Shown piece after piece: positions 27,901-36,467 of a DNA stretch of 64,000 bases (the first letter of the stretch is position 1; every line of letters starts with the position of its first letter). Both the position numbers and the translations under genes were made by a program. This stretch comes from Gracilibacillus alcaliphilus (GTDB lineage Bacteria > Bacillota > Bacilli > Bacillales > Amphibacillaceae): the NCBI RefSeq assembly GCF_016909015.1, contig NZ_JAFBFA010000007.1, forward strand, positions 104,342 through 168,341. The letters are read 5' to 3'. The notes under the pieces were generated by a model, which ran no database searches, was not told the DNA's origin, and saw only the letters and a program-made list of their open reading frames with translations.

Positions 27901-28181
27901 ATCAATACAAGTTTAGTCTATTTCCACATGATTTAATTTACATTCAATTAAATAAAAGTAAAAAGACAAAAACTAAGAAGAACACTAATATGGAATGGGA
28001 TAAAGGGTATTTCTATTATAAAGGTCTTGATAGTGCAACAGGAGCTATATCAATAGTGAAGTTTGATCATAGTTTTGAGGAAAGAACAGGAGTCAAATCA
28101 CTTAAACAGTTCGATAAATACAACATAACTCCGATAGGTGACTTGCAAAAAGTACAGAAAGAGGTTGCCTATGGCTTATAG
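24963..28181 (+). CDS. cas9: Cas9 endonuclease, compact type II-C
   Basis: A 1072-residue RNA-guided double-strand DNA nuclease. RuvC-I begins at the N-terminus (MKYDIGLDIGITSVGWAV, Asp8), followed by the Arg-rich bridge helix (about 49-75, RRRLRRRKHRIERI). RuvC-II carries Glu504 (HIYIELAREMGR), the HNH domain Asp586-His587 (VQVDHIIPYSRSF) and RuvC-III His722/Asp725 (HHALDAAIVA), so all catalytic residues are present. Length, order and many segments (RAPKATYTF; LPIDFDTFGYALT; RMPKRSVKG-like WMPKRSVKG) read like GeoCas9. The C-terminal PAM-reading part (about 900-1072) is the least familiar. Start TTG 24963 with GGGAGTGA upstream. cas1 overlaps its end, and no csn2 or cas4 is present, hence II-C. 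Confidence 0.96.
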   Translation: MKYDIGLDIGITSVGWAVINRDKERLEDWGVRLFEVAENPKDGSALAAPRREARSTRRRLRRRKHRIERIRHFIIQSKLLTEEELLTLYPLTEKDEDIWVLRKLGTERKLSTREFARILIHCAKHRGYQSNRKSEEQDDESGKVLSAIKENHALMIEKGYRTISHMLVAENRPLRNKDGDYSGVLLRSDIRKEISEIFDVQQELGHSFANEINKERYIELWGSQRPFASKDDIFAKIGTCSIEKNAKRAPKATYTFSKFRALDKLNRLQIIDVNGEKRKLTREERELVISKFFDKKEAKYQDIRKALKLADDERFSELYYAEDENVAQSEKRTFISMEEQYKIRQMIKKELGKKRLEELLPIDFDTFGYALTVFKNDEDIRDYLHNEFINSKKKATKNLANRRYEDDMIDVLLKLSFSKFSHLSLKALDKILPFMELGDYYSEAVEKAGYKLDEQKNLPKQKLLPVIPEGEIPNPIVLRALSQARKVVNSIIKKYGSPHHIYIELAREMGRNHQERKNIEKEFNKNRTINEKAKQKISELFPEKSEIKGHDILKVKLWEEQQGCCIYSRKSIPFEKLLEPGYVQVDHIIPYSRSFNDSNHNKVLVLSDQNQGKKNKTPFEWFGFDERRWNDFANFVDSLNMNKKKKQNLKNKSFTRNEKEFRDRHLNDTRYITRFLKTFISDYLRFDSNSKQNVYPVNGAYTAVLRKRWGFNKDREENSLHHALDAAIVATSGPFRQKVSEYFKQHEEGQKQALKRMNIRFPQPWSGFVRELRTRLIQDPEQLMTMVINNNFYEDDPAFREQLKPIFPSWMPKRSVKGQLHKEKFRRNRGETDDGYQLIVTKTKLENIPFDKEGHFPMYGKDSDRKTYEAIRNRYLDFDGNKQKAFAEPLYKPSKNMKNAPLIRSVKIEEKKSLFVSVKGDKTIAYNSNIARTDVYQDVNTKKYYLLPVYVADIKQGNVPDRFITALKPYSQWVKKEKKHQYKFSLFPHDLIYIQLNKSKKTKTKKNTNMEWDKGYFYYKGLDSATGAISIVKFDHSFEERTGVKSLKQFDKYNITPIGDLQKVQKEVAYGL

Positions 28182-29073
28182 GCATATTATTATTCGTAAC
28201 CCAGCCAAGTTATCAGTGAGAAATAACCAATTAATTATTAAGCAAGAAAATAGCGTACAAATACCATTGGAAGATATTTGTACGCTTACAATAGAAGATC
28301 CGGCTATTACTTTAACTGGTGTTTTATTAAGCCAATGTGCTGCCCATAATGTAGAACTAATTGTTTGTGATCAAAAGCGAATCCCTAGTGCAACCTTACA
28401 ACCTTTTCATCAGCATTCAAGACAAAAAGCTGTTTTGGATATGCAAATAGGTTTATCCAAGCCATTTAAAAAACGCATTTGGCAAAAAGTGGTGCAAGCG
28501 AAAATTGAGAATCAAGCTAGATGTTTAGAGTTAACCTATCAATCGGAGGAAGCAGATGTCTTATACACACTGTCTAAGCAAGTAGAATCAGGTGATCGAA
28601 CCAATAAAGAAGCCTATGCAGCAAAGTATTATTTTAATAAATTATTTGGAGACCAATTTACAAGAAGACGTGATGACCCACAGAATATTGCATTAAATTA
28701 TGGTTATAGTTTAATACGGTCATTAGTGGCAAGGGCTTTAGTTCGCTATGGCTTTATGCCTTCACTTGGTATTTTCCATGATAGTCAGACAAATGCCTTT
28801 AATTTGGCAGATGATTTTATGGAACCATTAAGACCTTTTGTTGATTATACAGTTGCAACTTATGTTAAAGGGGATACGGTGTGGGATAGTGAGATAAAGG
28901 AAAAATTATTTCGTATTTTAAGTTATTCTGCCTATTGGAAAGGTGAAAAACAGAGTATTACAAATGGAGTGGATTGGATGGTAAAAAGTTATGTAGCAGC
29001 ATGTCGTAATGGTGATCCTAAATTTATTGTGTTACCTGAACTAAAATCTTTGGAACTACACGTATATGAGTAG
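28171..29073 (+). CDS. cas1: CRISPR-associated integrase Cas1
   Basis: A 300-residue type II Cas1. The N-terminal beta domain (MAYRHIIIRNPAKLSV; LEDICTLTIEDPAITLTG) is followed by the helical catalytic domain with the metal ligands in the expected places (KEAYAAKYYFNKLFGDQF Glu; LGIFHDSQTNAFNLADDFME His and Asp/Glu). It forms a complex with Cas2 that integrates spacers. ATG 28171 overlaps the cas9 stop by 11 bases and has GAGG upstream. Confidence 0.95.
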   Translation: MAYRHIIIRNPAKLSVRNNQLIIKQENSVQIPLEDICTLTIEDPAITLTGVLLSQCAAHNVELIVCDQKRIPSATLQPFHQHSRQKAVLDMQIGLSKPFKKRIWQKVVQAKIENQARCLELTYQSEEADVLYTLSKQVESGDRTNKEAYAAKYYFNKLFGDQFTRRRDDPQNIALNYGYSLIRSLVARALVRYGFMPSLGIFHDSQTNAFNLADDFMEPLRPFVDYTVATYVKGDTVWDSEIKEKLFRILSYSAYWKGEKQSITNGVDWMVKSYVAACRNGDPKFIVLPELKSLELHVYE

Positions 29074-29386
29074 ATTTATGAGAATTTTAGTATTTTTTGA
29101 CTTACCCGTTGTTGCCAAACGTGAGAGAAAAGCCTATTCACAATTTCGCCGATTTTTACTTAATGATGGTTATGTGATGCTTCAGTATTCTGTTTATTAT
29201 AGGATTTGTAATGGAGAGGAAGCAGTTCAGAAACATATGAAACGATTAAGACAGAATATTCCTCCGGTGAATGGAGCAATTAGAACATTGAAGGTCACGG
29301 AAAAGCAATTTGAGAAGATGGAGATATTATTAGGGGATGCCAGACCAAATGAAGATATCGATTCAAAAATAACAGATTTTTTTTAA
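29066..29386 (+). CDS. cas2: CRISPR-associated protein Cas2
   Basis: A 106-residue Cas2 with ferredoxin-like fold (RILVFFDLPVVAKRERKAY, beta-1 Asp; YVMLQYSVYYRI; GAIRTLKVTEKQFEKM). Structural partner of Cas1 in spacer acquisition. The start overlaps the cas1 stop by eight bases, so cas9-cas1-cas2 is one translational unit. Confidence 0.95.
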   Translation: MSRFMRILVFFDLPVVAKRERKAYSQFRRFLLNDGYVMLQYSVYYRICNGEEAVQKHMKRLRQNIPPVNGAIRTLKVTEKQFEKMEILLGDARPNEDIDSKITDFF

Positions 29387-29389
29387 AGA

Positions 29390-29415
29390 AAGCTTGCCAA
29401 AAGGCGGCTTTTTTT
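29390..29415 (+). terminator. terminator of the cas operon
   Basis: A stem AAGCTTGCC with GGCGGCTT (two mismatches) followed by a T-run. Confidence 0.6.
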
Positions 29416-29507
29416 ATTGGATCAATGTTCAGTTATAAAAATTAAATCAATTTTCCTTAGAATAAAGGATTTTTGAATTGCTTTTTGGGAAAAAAATATG
29501 CTGCGAC

Positions 29508-29524
29508 CCCTTGATTAACAAGGG
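29508..29524 (-). terminator. hairpin at the transcription-distal end of the CRISPR array
   Basis: CCCTTG/CAAGGG with a 5-base loop lies 15 bases beyond the first repeat; a T-rich run follows about a dozen bases later on the minus strand, the strand that carries the crRNAs. Weak as a terminator. Confidence 0.35.
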
Positions 29525-29538
29525 ATTGCTAGGGAAAT

Positions 29539-32475
29539 AGCATATCATACCAAGGTTTATAGGGGAACTATGGCAAATATAATTAAGTTGCACAAATCCA
29601 TGGGAGCATATCATACCAAGGTTTATAGGGGAACTATGGCAAAAAACGAACAGAGACAGCCACAGTCGAAAGCATATCATACCAAGGTTTATAGGGGAAC
29701 TATGGCATAAATAGTTTATTCATGTTAAAAGCGTTTAGCATATCATACCAAGGTTTATAGGGGAACTATGGCTGGAGATATGGATGAGTTTAAGTCAAAT
29801 CTAGCATATCATACCAAGGTTTATAGGGGAACTATGGCATGGTATTGGCAGGCAATCCATTTAAGAGAAGCATATCATACCAAGGTTTATAGGGGAACTA
29901 TGGCCGCCCTAGAGGAATCAGTTTCCTCAGTATAAGCATATCATACCAAGGTTTATAGGGGAACTATGGCGTGAGTGACTAATGAATAAAGTACATTGCG
30001 AGCATATCATACCAAGGTTTATAGGGGAACTATGGCCGCTTTAGTTCCTCGATTTGCCTGCGTGAAGCATATCATACCAAGGTTTATAGGGGAACTATGG
30101 CTGGAGAATATGCAACCTTTAAACAAATTAGAGCATATCATACCAAGGTTTATAGGGGAACTATGGCTGAATCAATTAATCTTAATAAAGAAAAAGAAGC
30201 ATATCATACCAAGGTTTATAGGGGAACTATGGCAGCTAGAGCTAAAGCTCCTGATTGGCATAAAGCATATCATACCAAGGTTTATAGGGGAACTATGGCG
30301 TTCCACATGGCATGTGTGGGTAATAAATTAGCATATCATACCAAGGTTTATAGGGGAACTATGGCGTAATATCCTAAACTAATTTCTTTACCAAAAGCAT
30401 ATCATACCAAGGTTTATAGGGGAACTATGGCTTCCGGCTCTCTGCCAATTAATACTCTTACAGCATATCATACCAAGGTTTATAGGGGAACTATGGCTAC
30501 AACACCAATACGCATGAATGGTGATGAAGCATATCATACCAAGGTTTATAGGGGAACTATGGCCTTGTAGCAGCAAAGAAGGTCTAGACCGTAAGCATAT
30601 CATACCAAGGTTTATAGGGGAACTATGGCGAAAAACGAACAGAGACAGCCACAGTCGAAAGCATATCATACCAAGGTTTATAGGGGAACTATGGCCGTTG
30701 CCGCACGCTCCATACTCCAACCAAAGCATATCATACCAAGGTTTATAGGGGAACTATGGCATTGTTTGTATTCACGCCTGGTATAAAGGGAGCATATCAT
30801 ACCAAGGTTTATAGGGGAACTATGGCCAGTTCGATCGCCTCATCTTCCGCATTGGCAGCATATCATACCAAGGTTTATAGGGGAACTATGGCTGAGTAGT
30901 AGGCGTTCATCTGTTGGATAAAAGCATATCATACCAAGGTTTATAGGGGAACTATGGCGATAGTGGCAGGCGTAATGACAATGGTGTTAGCATATCATAC
31001 CAAGTTTTATAGGGGAACTATGGCTTTTCAATTAGATGTCATACAAACATGGCAAGCATATCATACCAAGGTTTATAGGGGAACTATGGCGTAAGTCGCC
31101 CTAGAAGTTCGGTAGGTAAGAGCATATCATACCAAGGTTTATAGGGGAACTATGGCTCCCATCGAGCAAGTGGTCGAGGTTCTTCCAGCATATCATACCA
31201 AGGTTTATAGGGGAACTATGGCACATGGGCTATTAAATGTTTAACATCTGGAAGCATATCATACCAAGGTTTATAGGGGAACTATGGCATAAGACAGAGT
31301 ACCGAAAAACCAGAATTCAGCATATCATACCAAGGTTTATAGGGGAACTATGGCACCGGTAATGATGTCTAATGCCATCAGCAGAGCATATCATACCAAG
31401 GTTTATAGGGGAACTATGGCTAAACCTATGGAGTTAGGAACCAAGGTTAAAGCATATCATACCAAGGTTTATAGGGGAACTATGGCGAACAAGTCAAAAG
31501 TTAATCCCCTTTATTTAGCATATCATACCAAGGTTTATAGGGGAACTATGGCATCAGTGATAACCCCTTTTTCACCAGCTAGAGCATATCATACCAAGGT
31601 TTATAGGGGAACTATGGCAAAAAACGAACAGAGACAGCCACAGTCGAGAGCATATCATACCAAGGTTTATAGGGGAACTATGGCCTTTGACGGCGTGTCA
31701 AAAAGCGCTTTTGAAGCATATCATACCAAGGTTTATAGGGGAACTATGGCCGACCAAACACGTTCATATCGACGTAATTCAGCATATCATACCAAGGTTT
31801 ATAGGGGAACTATGGCACAACTAGGTTCGGGTTATTCGGATCGCGTAGCATATCATACCAAGGTTTATAGGGGAACTATGGCCTTAGCAGCGGCGGTAGG
31901 GTACTTATTCGAGCATATCATACCAAGGTTTATAGGGGAACTATGGCACGAGCCTGTCAATACCTCGCCCATAAATCAGCATATCATACCAAGGTTTATA
32001 GGGGAACTATGGCATTTTTTCGTTTGTTGGTTATACCCTTTATAGCATATCATACCAAGGTTTATAGGGGAACTATGGCGTAAATAGTGTGCAATCCCTG
32101 TCTACTATCAGCATATCATACCAAGGTTTATAGGGGAACTATGGCCCATGATTGATAATTTACTAGATAATCGCGAGCATATCATACCAAGGTTTATAGG
32201 GGAACTATGGCTAACTCAGACGGAGAAATAGAGCGATACAAAGCATATCATACCAAGGTTTATAGGGGAACTATGGCTTCGCCAACACGCTTAATGAACG
32301 GCTTGCAAGCATATCATACCAAGGTTTATAGGGGAACTATGGCCTCTTGCTCCGCCTTAAGTGGAAGCATTAGAGCATATCATACCAAGGTTTATAGGGG
32401 AACTATGGCCCAAATCCAATCATGGCCAAGATAATTGGTAGCATATCATACCAAGGTTTATAGGGGAACTATGGC
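29539..32475 (-). CRISPR. type II-C CRISPR array, 45 repeats and 44 spacers
   Basis: The 36-base repeat on the plus strand begins AGCATATCATACCAAGG and ends GGGGAACTATGGC. The period is 66 bases (30-base spacers) except for three 29-base spacers (after repeats 8, 18 and 36). All repeats are identical except number 23 (30989), which has CAAGTTTT for CAAGGTTT. The tracrRNA anti-repeat is complementary to the minus-strand form, which starts GCCATAGTTCCCC, so crRNAs are read from the minus strand, opposite to cas9-cas1-cas2 and towards them. The repeat's 3' part contains TGGTATGAT, an extended -10 box. Spacers 2, 17 and 32 are nearly the same sequence. Confidence 0.98.
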
Positions 32476-32621
32476 GTCGCCCTGCAACGTACCTGTAGCA
32501 GTACAATCATTACTGGATCAAGCAAATTTTAAGCTTTCTAGTATTATTTTGTATAATATGAAATTTAGATAACTATGGATGATGGGCATGCTTGTTATTC
32601 TGAGTATTTTATAAATCATAG
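32476..32621. other. array flank with a possible decayed repeat
   Basis: No gene. The sequence following the last repeat is not repeat-like, but TTTAGATAACTATGGAT at 32564-32580 resembles the end of the repeat (TTTATAGGGGAACTATGGC) with a gap, and shares AACTATGGAT with the decayed repeat at 32971. A leader or crRNA promoter for the minus strand could be here, but none is clear. Confidence 0.3.
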
Positions 32622-32912
32622 CTACCTTTGCTTTTGTCCAATGATTAATAAAGCTTGTTTTAAAATGTTCTTCTCTTCTTCTAAAAGTTGTATTCTCTCA
32701 TATAAATCGTCATGTTGCTGTATCTTAGGAAGAATATTTTTTTCTTGTTCATAGTACACTGAGCTTCCGTACCGATTTATCCATCGATCAAAAGTAGATG
32801 CGTTTAGTTTATTTTCTGTGATAATATCATTGAATGGTACACCATTTAGGTATAATTGCACCATCTGTTTTTTGAATTTAACTGTAAAAGTTTTTCGTTT
32901 GAGTTCAGTCAT
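32622..32912 (-). mobile_element. IS3-family transposase OrfA, orphan remnant
   Basis: A 96-residue protein with an N-terminal helix-turn-helix (FTVKFKKQMVQLYLNGVPFN; STFDRWINRYG) and a C-terminal leucine zipper (YERIQLLEEEKNILKQALLII), which is the OrfA layout of IS3/IS150 elements. A complete IS3 element would have an OrfB integrase overlapping downstream, but only about 145 bases separate it from the CRISPR array, and no DDE domain is encoded there. It is therefore a truncated insertion lodged beside the array. AGGTGA before ATG 32912 is intact, so the protein may still be made. Confidence 0.7.
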
Positions 32913-33228
32913 TTAAATCACCTCAATTTAACTATTTTCAACGTAATGAAATGTAAGTGCTTCAAATATTTTTACCAAGGTTTATAGGGAACTATGGATT
33001 TATTCCTCTATTATCATTTAAAGCAATAAAATAAGGATCATCAGGGGAATATCTATAAATAAATATAGAAGAATACTTACAATGCATTCATTATTTTGAT
33101 CCTTTATTCCTCTATAATAACATATATTTTGTTTGGAAAGTAAAAAAGAAATATATTCTCCTTTTAAACAACTTAAAATTGTATTAAAATATAGTAACAA
33201 CTATAAATTGTTTAAAAGAGGTGTGGAC
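32913..33228. other. intergenic region between IS remnant and hsdR
   Basis: It contains the decayed CRISPR repeat at 32971-32997 and a direct repeat TTTATTCCTCTA at 32999 and 33103, the second followed by TATAAT (33113-33118), a possible -10 box for hsdR without a good -35. Nothing else is recognised. Confidence 0.4.
32971..32997 (-). repeat. isolated degenerate CRISPR repeat
   Basis: TTACCAAGGTTTATAGGG then AACTATGG matches the 3' 27 bases of the array repeat (plus-strand view) with one G deleted and the first ten bases lost. It lies 496 bases beyond the last intact repeat, on the other side of the IS remnant. Confidence 0.8.
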
Positions 33229-36200
33229 ATGTCATCAGAAAACTTTTATTTCCTAGCCGATAGATGGCCGCCGCTTGCGCAAGTTGCGGCTACTGCCGAA
33301 CGCAATACATATCAAGATCCAAATACGTGTATTAGTAAGTTTCGTTTATTTGCAGAGACAATGGCCAAGTATATTACAGCATTTGAAGAAGTAGACGAAC
33401 CTTATGGGATGACTCAAGTTGATCGATTAAGATTGTTATATCAAGAACAAATCTTGCCACAATCTATCTGTGATTTGTTTCATTTGTTGAGAAAAACGGG
33501 AAATAAGGCTGCGCATGAACCATTATATGGAACGATTGAGGAAGCTAAGCTGATCCACCACACCTCTTTTCAGCTTGCAGTTTGGTATATGGAGGTTTAT
33601 GGTGATTGGGATTTTCAGGCGCCTCCTTATCAAGCCCCTGTAGAAAATCAAGTAGTAGATCAAAGTGAACTGGAACAATTAACCGAAGACTATGAAGCGA
33701 AAATTGCCTCGATTGAAAGTGAATTGCAACATATTCGTACTCAACAAGTGGATATACACGACAAGGTAAAAAAACAGCGAAGAAAAAATAGTCAGTATTT
33801 TGCAGAACATATTCAATTAACGGAAAAACAAACACGGAAATTGATTGATCAACAATTAGAAAACCATGGCTGGGAAGCAGATTCGGAGACCATTCGTTTT
33901 AGCAAGGGAGTACGGCCTGAGCATGGTAAAAATAAAGCTATTGCGGAGTGGCCGTTGCAAAATCGCTATGCTGATTATGCGCTATTTATTGGTACAAAGC
34001 TTGTTGGTTTGGTGGAAGCGAAGAAGGAAAGTAAAGATGTGATGTCAGATATTGAACAGGTAAAGGACAATGCACGGAGGGTTCAACAGGTAGCTGAGGA
34101 AAAAATCTTTGAGCCGTGGAATGATCTGTATGTCCCCTTCTTATTTGCGACCAATGGCCGCCCTTACCATAAACAATGGGAGCAGAAATCAGGTGTATGG
34201 TTTTTAGATGGGAGGAAAACAACAAATCACTCAAAGCCTTTGCAAGGCTGGTACACACCAGAGGGACTGGAGAAACTTTTGCAGCAAGATACAGATCGTG
34301 CAGAACGGCAATTAGCAGAGGAGACATTTGATTATCTACAGTTGCGAGATTATCAAGTAAAGGCGATTAAGGCGGTTGAACATGCTATTCAGCATCAAAA
34401 ACGTGAAATCCTTATTGGAATGGCAACTGGTACAGGAAAAACAAGAATGGCAATTGGATTGATTTACCGACTGATTAAATCTGGGAGATTTCGGCGTGTG
34501 CTTTTTTTAGTAGATCGGACGGCGTTAGGAGAACAAGCAGAAGCCACTTTTAAAGCCAGTAAGTTAGAAAATGCCAGCACCTTTTATGAAATATATAATT
34601 TACAGTCCTTGACAGACAAGTCTCCTGAAAGAGAAACCAAAGTGCAAATTGCGACAGTACAAGGAATGTTGCGAAAAGTCTTTACCCAGGGGGAAAGTCA
34701 AGCAACGGTTGATCAATATGATTGTATTGTGGTGGATGAGGCACATAGAGGTTACACGTTAGATCGTGATATGAGTGATTTTGAGATGGAATTTCGTGAT
34801 CAACATGATTATGTCAGTAAATACCGCCAAGTACTGGATTATTTTGATGCAGTAAAAATAGGCTTAACGGCAACTCCAGCTTTACATACACGTGAGATCT
34901 TTGGTGATCCTGTTTTTAATTATACCTATCGTGAAGCAGTTGTGGAGGGATACTTAATAGATCATGAACCACCAATACAATTTGAAACAGCGCTAAAAAA
35001 GAATGGTATTACATGGGAGAAAGGTGCTAATGTAGATGTTTTTGATACTAAAACACGCTCTATCAAACAAGAATTATTAGAGGATGAAGTGAGTATTGAA
35101 GTAACACAATTTAATACAAAAGTTGTAACGGAGAACTTCAATCAAGTGATTATCAATGAACTAGTGCAATACATCTCTCCAGATGATGATGGAAAGACCC
35201 TTATTTTTGCTGCAACTGATGATCATGCGGATTTGGTAGTGCGTTTGTTGAAGTCAGCCTTTGATGATTTGTATGGAGAAGTAGAGGATCAAGCGATCAT
35301 GAAAATTACAGGATCTATTGATAACCCTTCTATGGCAATTAGACGATTTAAGAATGAACGTTACCCTAACATGGTTGTGACCGTTGACCTCTTAACAACT
35401 GGGATAGATGTACCAGAAATCACTAATCTAGTATTTCTGCGACGCGTGCGTTCACGTATTTTATATGAACAGATGTTGGGCAGAGCGACAAGACGATGTG
35501 AGCATATTGCTAAAGATCACTTTATCGTGTTTGATGCCGTGGGTCTCTATGAGGCGCTTGCACCATATTCAGATATGAAACCAGTTGTGGTGAGTCCACA
35601 AACTTCTCTTTTACAACTGACAGAAGAATTAAATCGAATGAGCAAAGAGGAAGATATTGAAAATCAAGTCGAACAAATTATAGGAAAGCTACAACGAAAG
35701 AAACAAGGAATGTCTGATCAAGGAGCAGCACATTTTCAAAAATTAGCGGACGACAAAGAGATAGGTACTCTTATAGAGGAGCTTCAAGACAGTACGCCTC
35801 AAGAAGCAATAGACAAAATTAATAGAATTTTACCTGCATTTCAGTATTTGGATGAAAATTTACATCGAAACCATAAACAATTTATTTCTCATCATCAGGA
35901 TGAGTTGTTAAATGTGACAAGAGGATATGGCAAAGCTGAGAAACCAGATGATTACCTGCAGTCTTTTGAGCAATACATTAAGGATCATATGAATGAAATT
36001 CCAGCGTTATCTGTAGTTTGTCAACGTCCCACTGATTTAACTAGAGAAGAGCTAAAACAGCTTAGATTAGTTTTGGAGAAAGAGGGTTACACAGAGAAAA
36101 ATTTGCAAACGGCATGGCGTGAATCGAGAAATCAAGATATTGCAGCTGACATCATTGCTTTTATTCGGCAATTAGCCTTAGGTGATCCTTTGATATCCCA

Positions 36201-36453
36201 TGAAGAACGGATTAGGCAAACAATGAAAAAGATTTACGAACAAAAAGCCTGGCCGGTTCAGCAGAAAAAATGGCTTGAACGAATGGAGAAACAATTAATC
36301 AAAGAGTCATTACTTCATCCAGAGCCTAAGCATGCCTTTGACGCTGAACCATTTATTGAATATGGAGGGTATGAGCGTTTAAACAAAATATTTAAGGGAC
36401 AGTTACCAGCAATTGTAGAAGAAATTAATGCTAACCTGTACAAAATAGAATAG
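33229..36453 (+). CDS. hsdR: type I restriction enzyme R subunit with N-terminal DUF4145-like domain
   Basis: A 1074-residue motor/nuclease subunit. Residues about 1-130 resemble DUF4145 (CISKFRLFAETMAKYI; LLRKTGNKAAHEP), then a coiled coil (about 145-185) and the nuclease domain with the PD-(D/E)xK core (RYADYALFIGTKLVGLVEAK, Asp ... Glu-x-Lys). The superfamily-2 helicase part follows: Walker A GMATGTGKTRMAIGL, DEAH in VVDEAHRGY, LTATPA, and the second RecA domain ending GRATRRCEHI. It cuts unmodified DNA after translocation. ATG 33229 has AGAGGTG upstream; longer in-frame starts lack one. First gene of hsdR-hsdM-hsdS. Confidence 0.93.
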   Translation: MSSENFYFLADRWPPLAQVAATAERNTYQDPNTCISKFRLFAETMAKYITAFEEVDEPYGMTQVDRLRLLYQEQILPQSICDLFHLLRKTGNKAAHEPLYGTIEEAKLIHHTSFQLAVWYMEVYGDWDFQAPPYQAPVENQVVDQSELEQLTEDYEAKIASIESELQHIRTQQVDIHDKVKKQRRKNSQYFAEHIQLTEKQTRKLIDQQLENHGWEADSETIRFSKGVRPEHGKNKAIAEWPLQNRYADYALFIGTKLVGLVEAKKESKDVMSDIEQVKDNARRVQQVAEEKIFEPWNDLYVPFLFATNGRPYHKQWEQKSGVWFLDGRKTTNHSKPLQGWYTPEGLEKLLQQDTDRAERQLAEETFDYLQLRDYQVKAIKAVEHAIQHQKREILIGMATGTGKTRMAIGLIYRLIKSGRFRRVLFLVDRTALGEQAEATFKASKLENASTFYEIYNLQSLTDKSPERETKVQIATVQGMLRKVFTQGESQATVDQYDCIVVDEAHRGYTLDRDMSDFEMEFRDQHDYVSKYRQVLDYFDAVKIGLTATPALHTREIFGDPVFNYTYREAVVEGYLIDHEPPIQFETALKKNGITWEKGANVDVFDTKTRSIKQELLEDEVSIEVTQFNTKVVTENFNQVIINELVQYISPDDDGKTLIFAATDDHADLVVRLLKSAFDDLYGEVEDQAIMKITGSIDNPSMAIRRFKNERYPNMVVTVDLLTTGIDVPEITNLVFLRRVRSRILYEQMLGRATRRCEHIAKDHFIVFDAVGLYEALAPYSDMKPVVVSPQTSLLQLTEELNRMSKEEDIENQVEQIIGKLQRKKQGMSDQGAAHFQKLADDKEIGTLIEELQDSTPQEAIDKINRILPAFQYLDENLHRNHKQFISHHQDELLNVTRGYGKAEKPDDYLQSFEQYIKDHMNEIPALSVVCQRPTDLTREELKQLRLVLEKEGYTEKNLQTAWRESRNQDIAADIIAFIRQLALGDPLISHEERIRQTMKKIYEQKAWPVQQKKWLERMEKQLIKESLLHPEPKHAFDAEPFIEYGGYERLNKIFKGQLPAIVEEINANLYKIE

Positions 36454-36467
36454 AGGAGCTATCCAAG

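Noticed and set aside
29387..29538. A csn2 or cas4 gene after cas2
   Set aside because: The interval is only about 150 bases and holds hairpins only, so the system is type II-C rather than II-A or II-B.
31415..31450. Spacer 29 containing CCAAGGTT like the repeat
   Set aside because: The match is eight bases and lies beside the repeat, so it is probably chance and not a decayed repeat.
29996..32434. Several open frames of 75-231 codons running through the array with repeated AYHTKVYRGTMA or HIIPRFIGELW peptides
   Set aside because: They arise because the 66-base CRISPR unit is a multiple of three and the repeat lacks stops in those frames; they are not genes.
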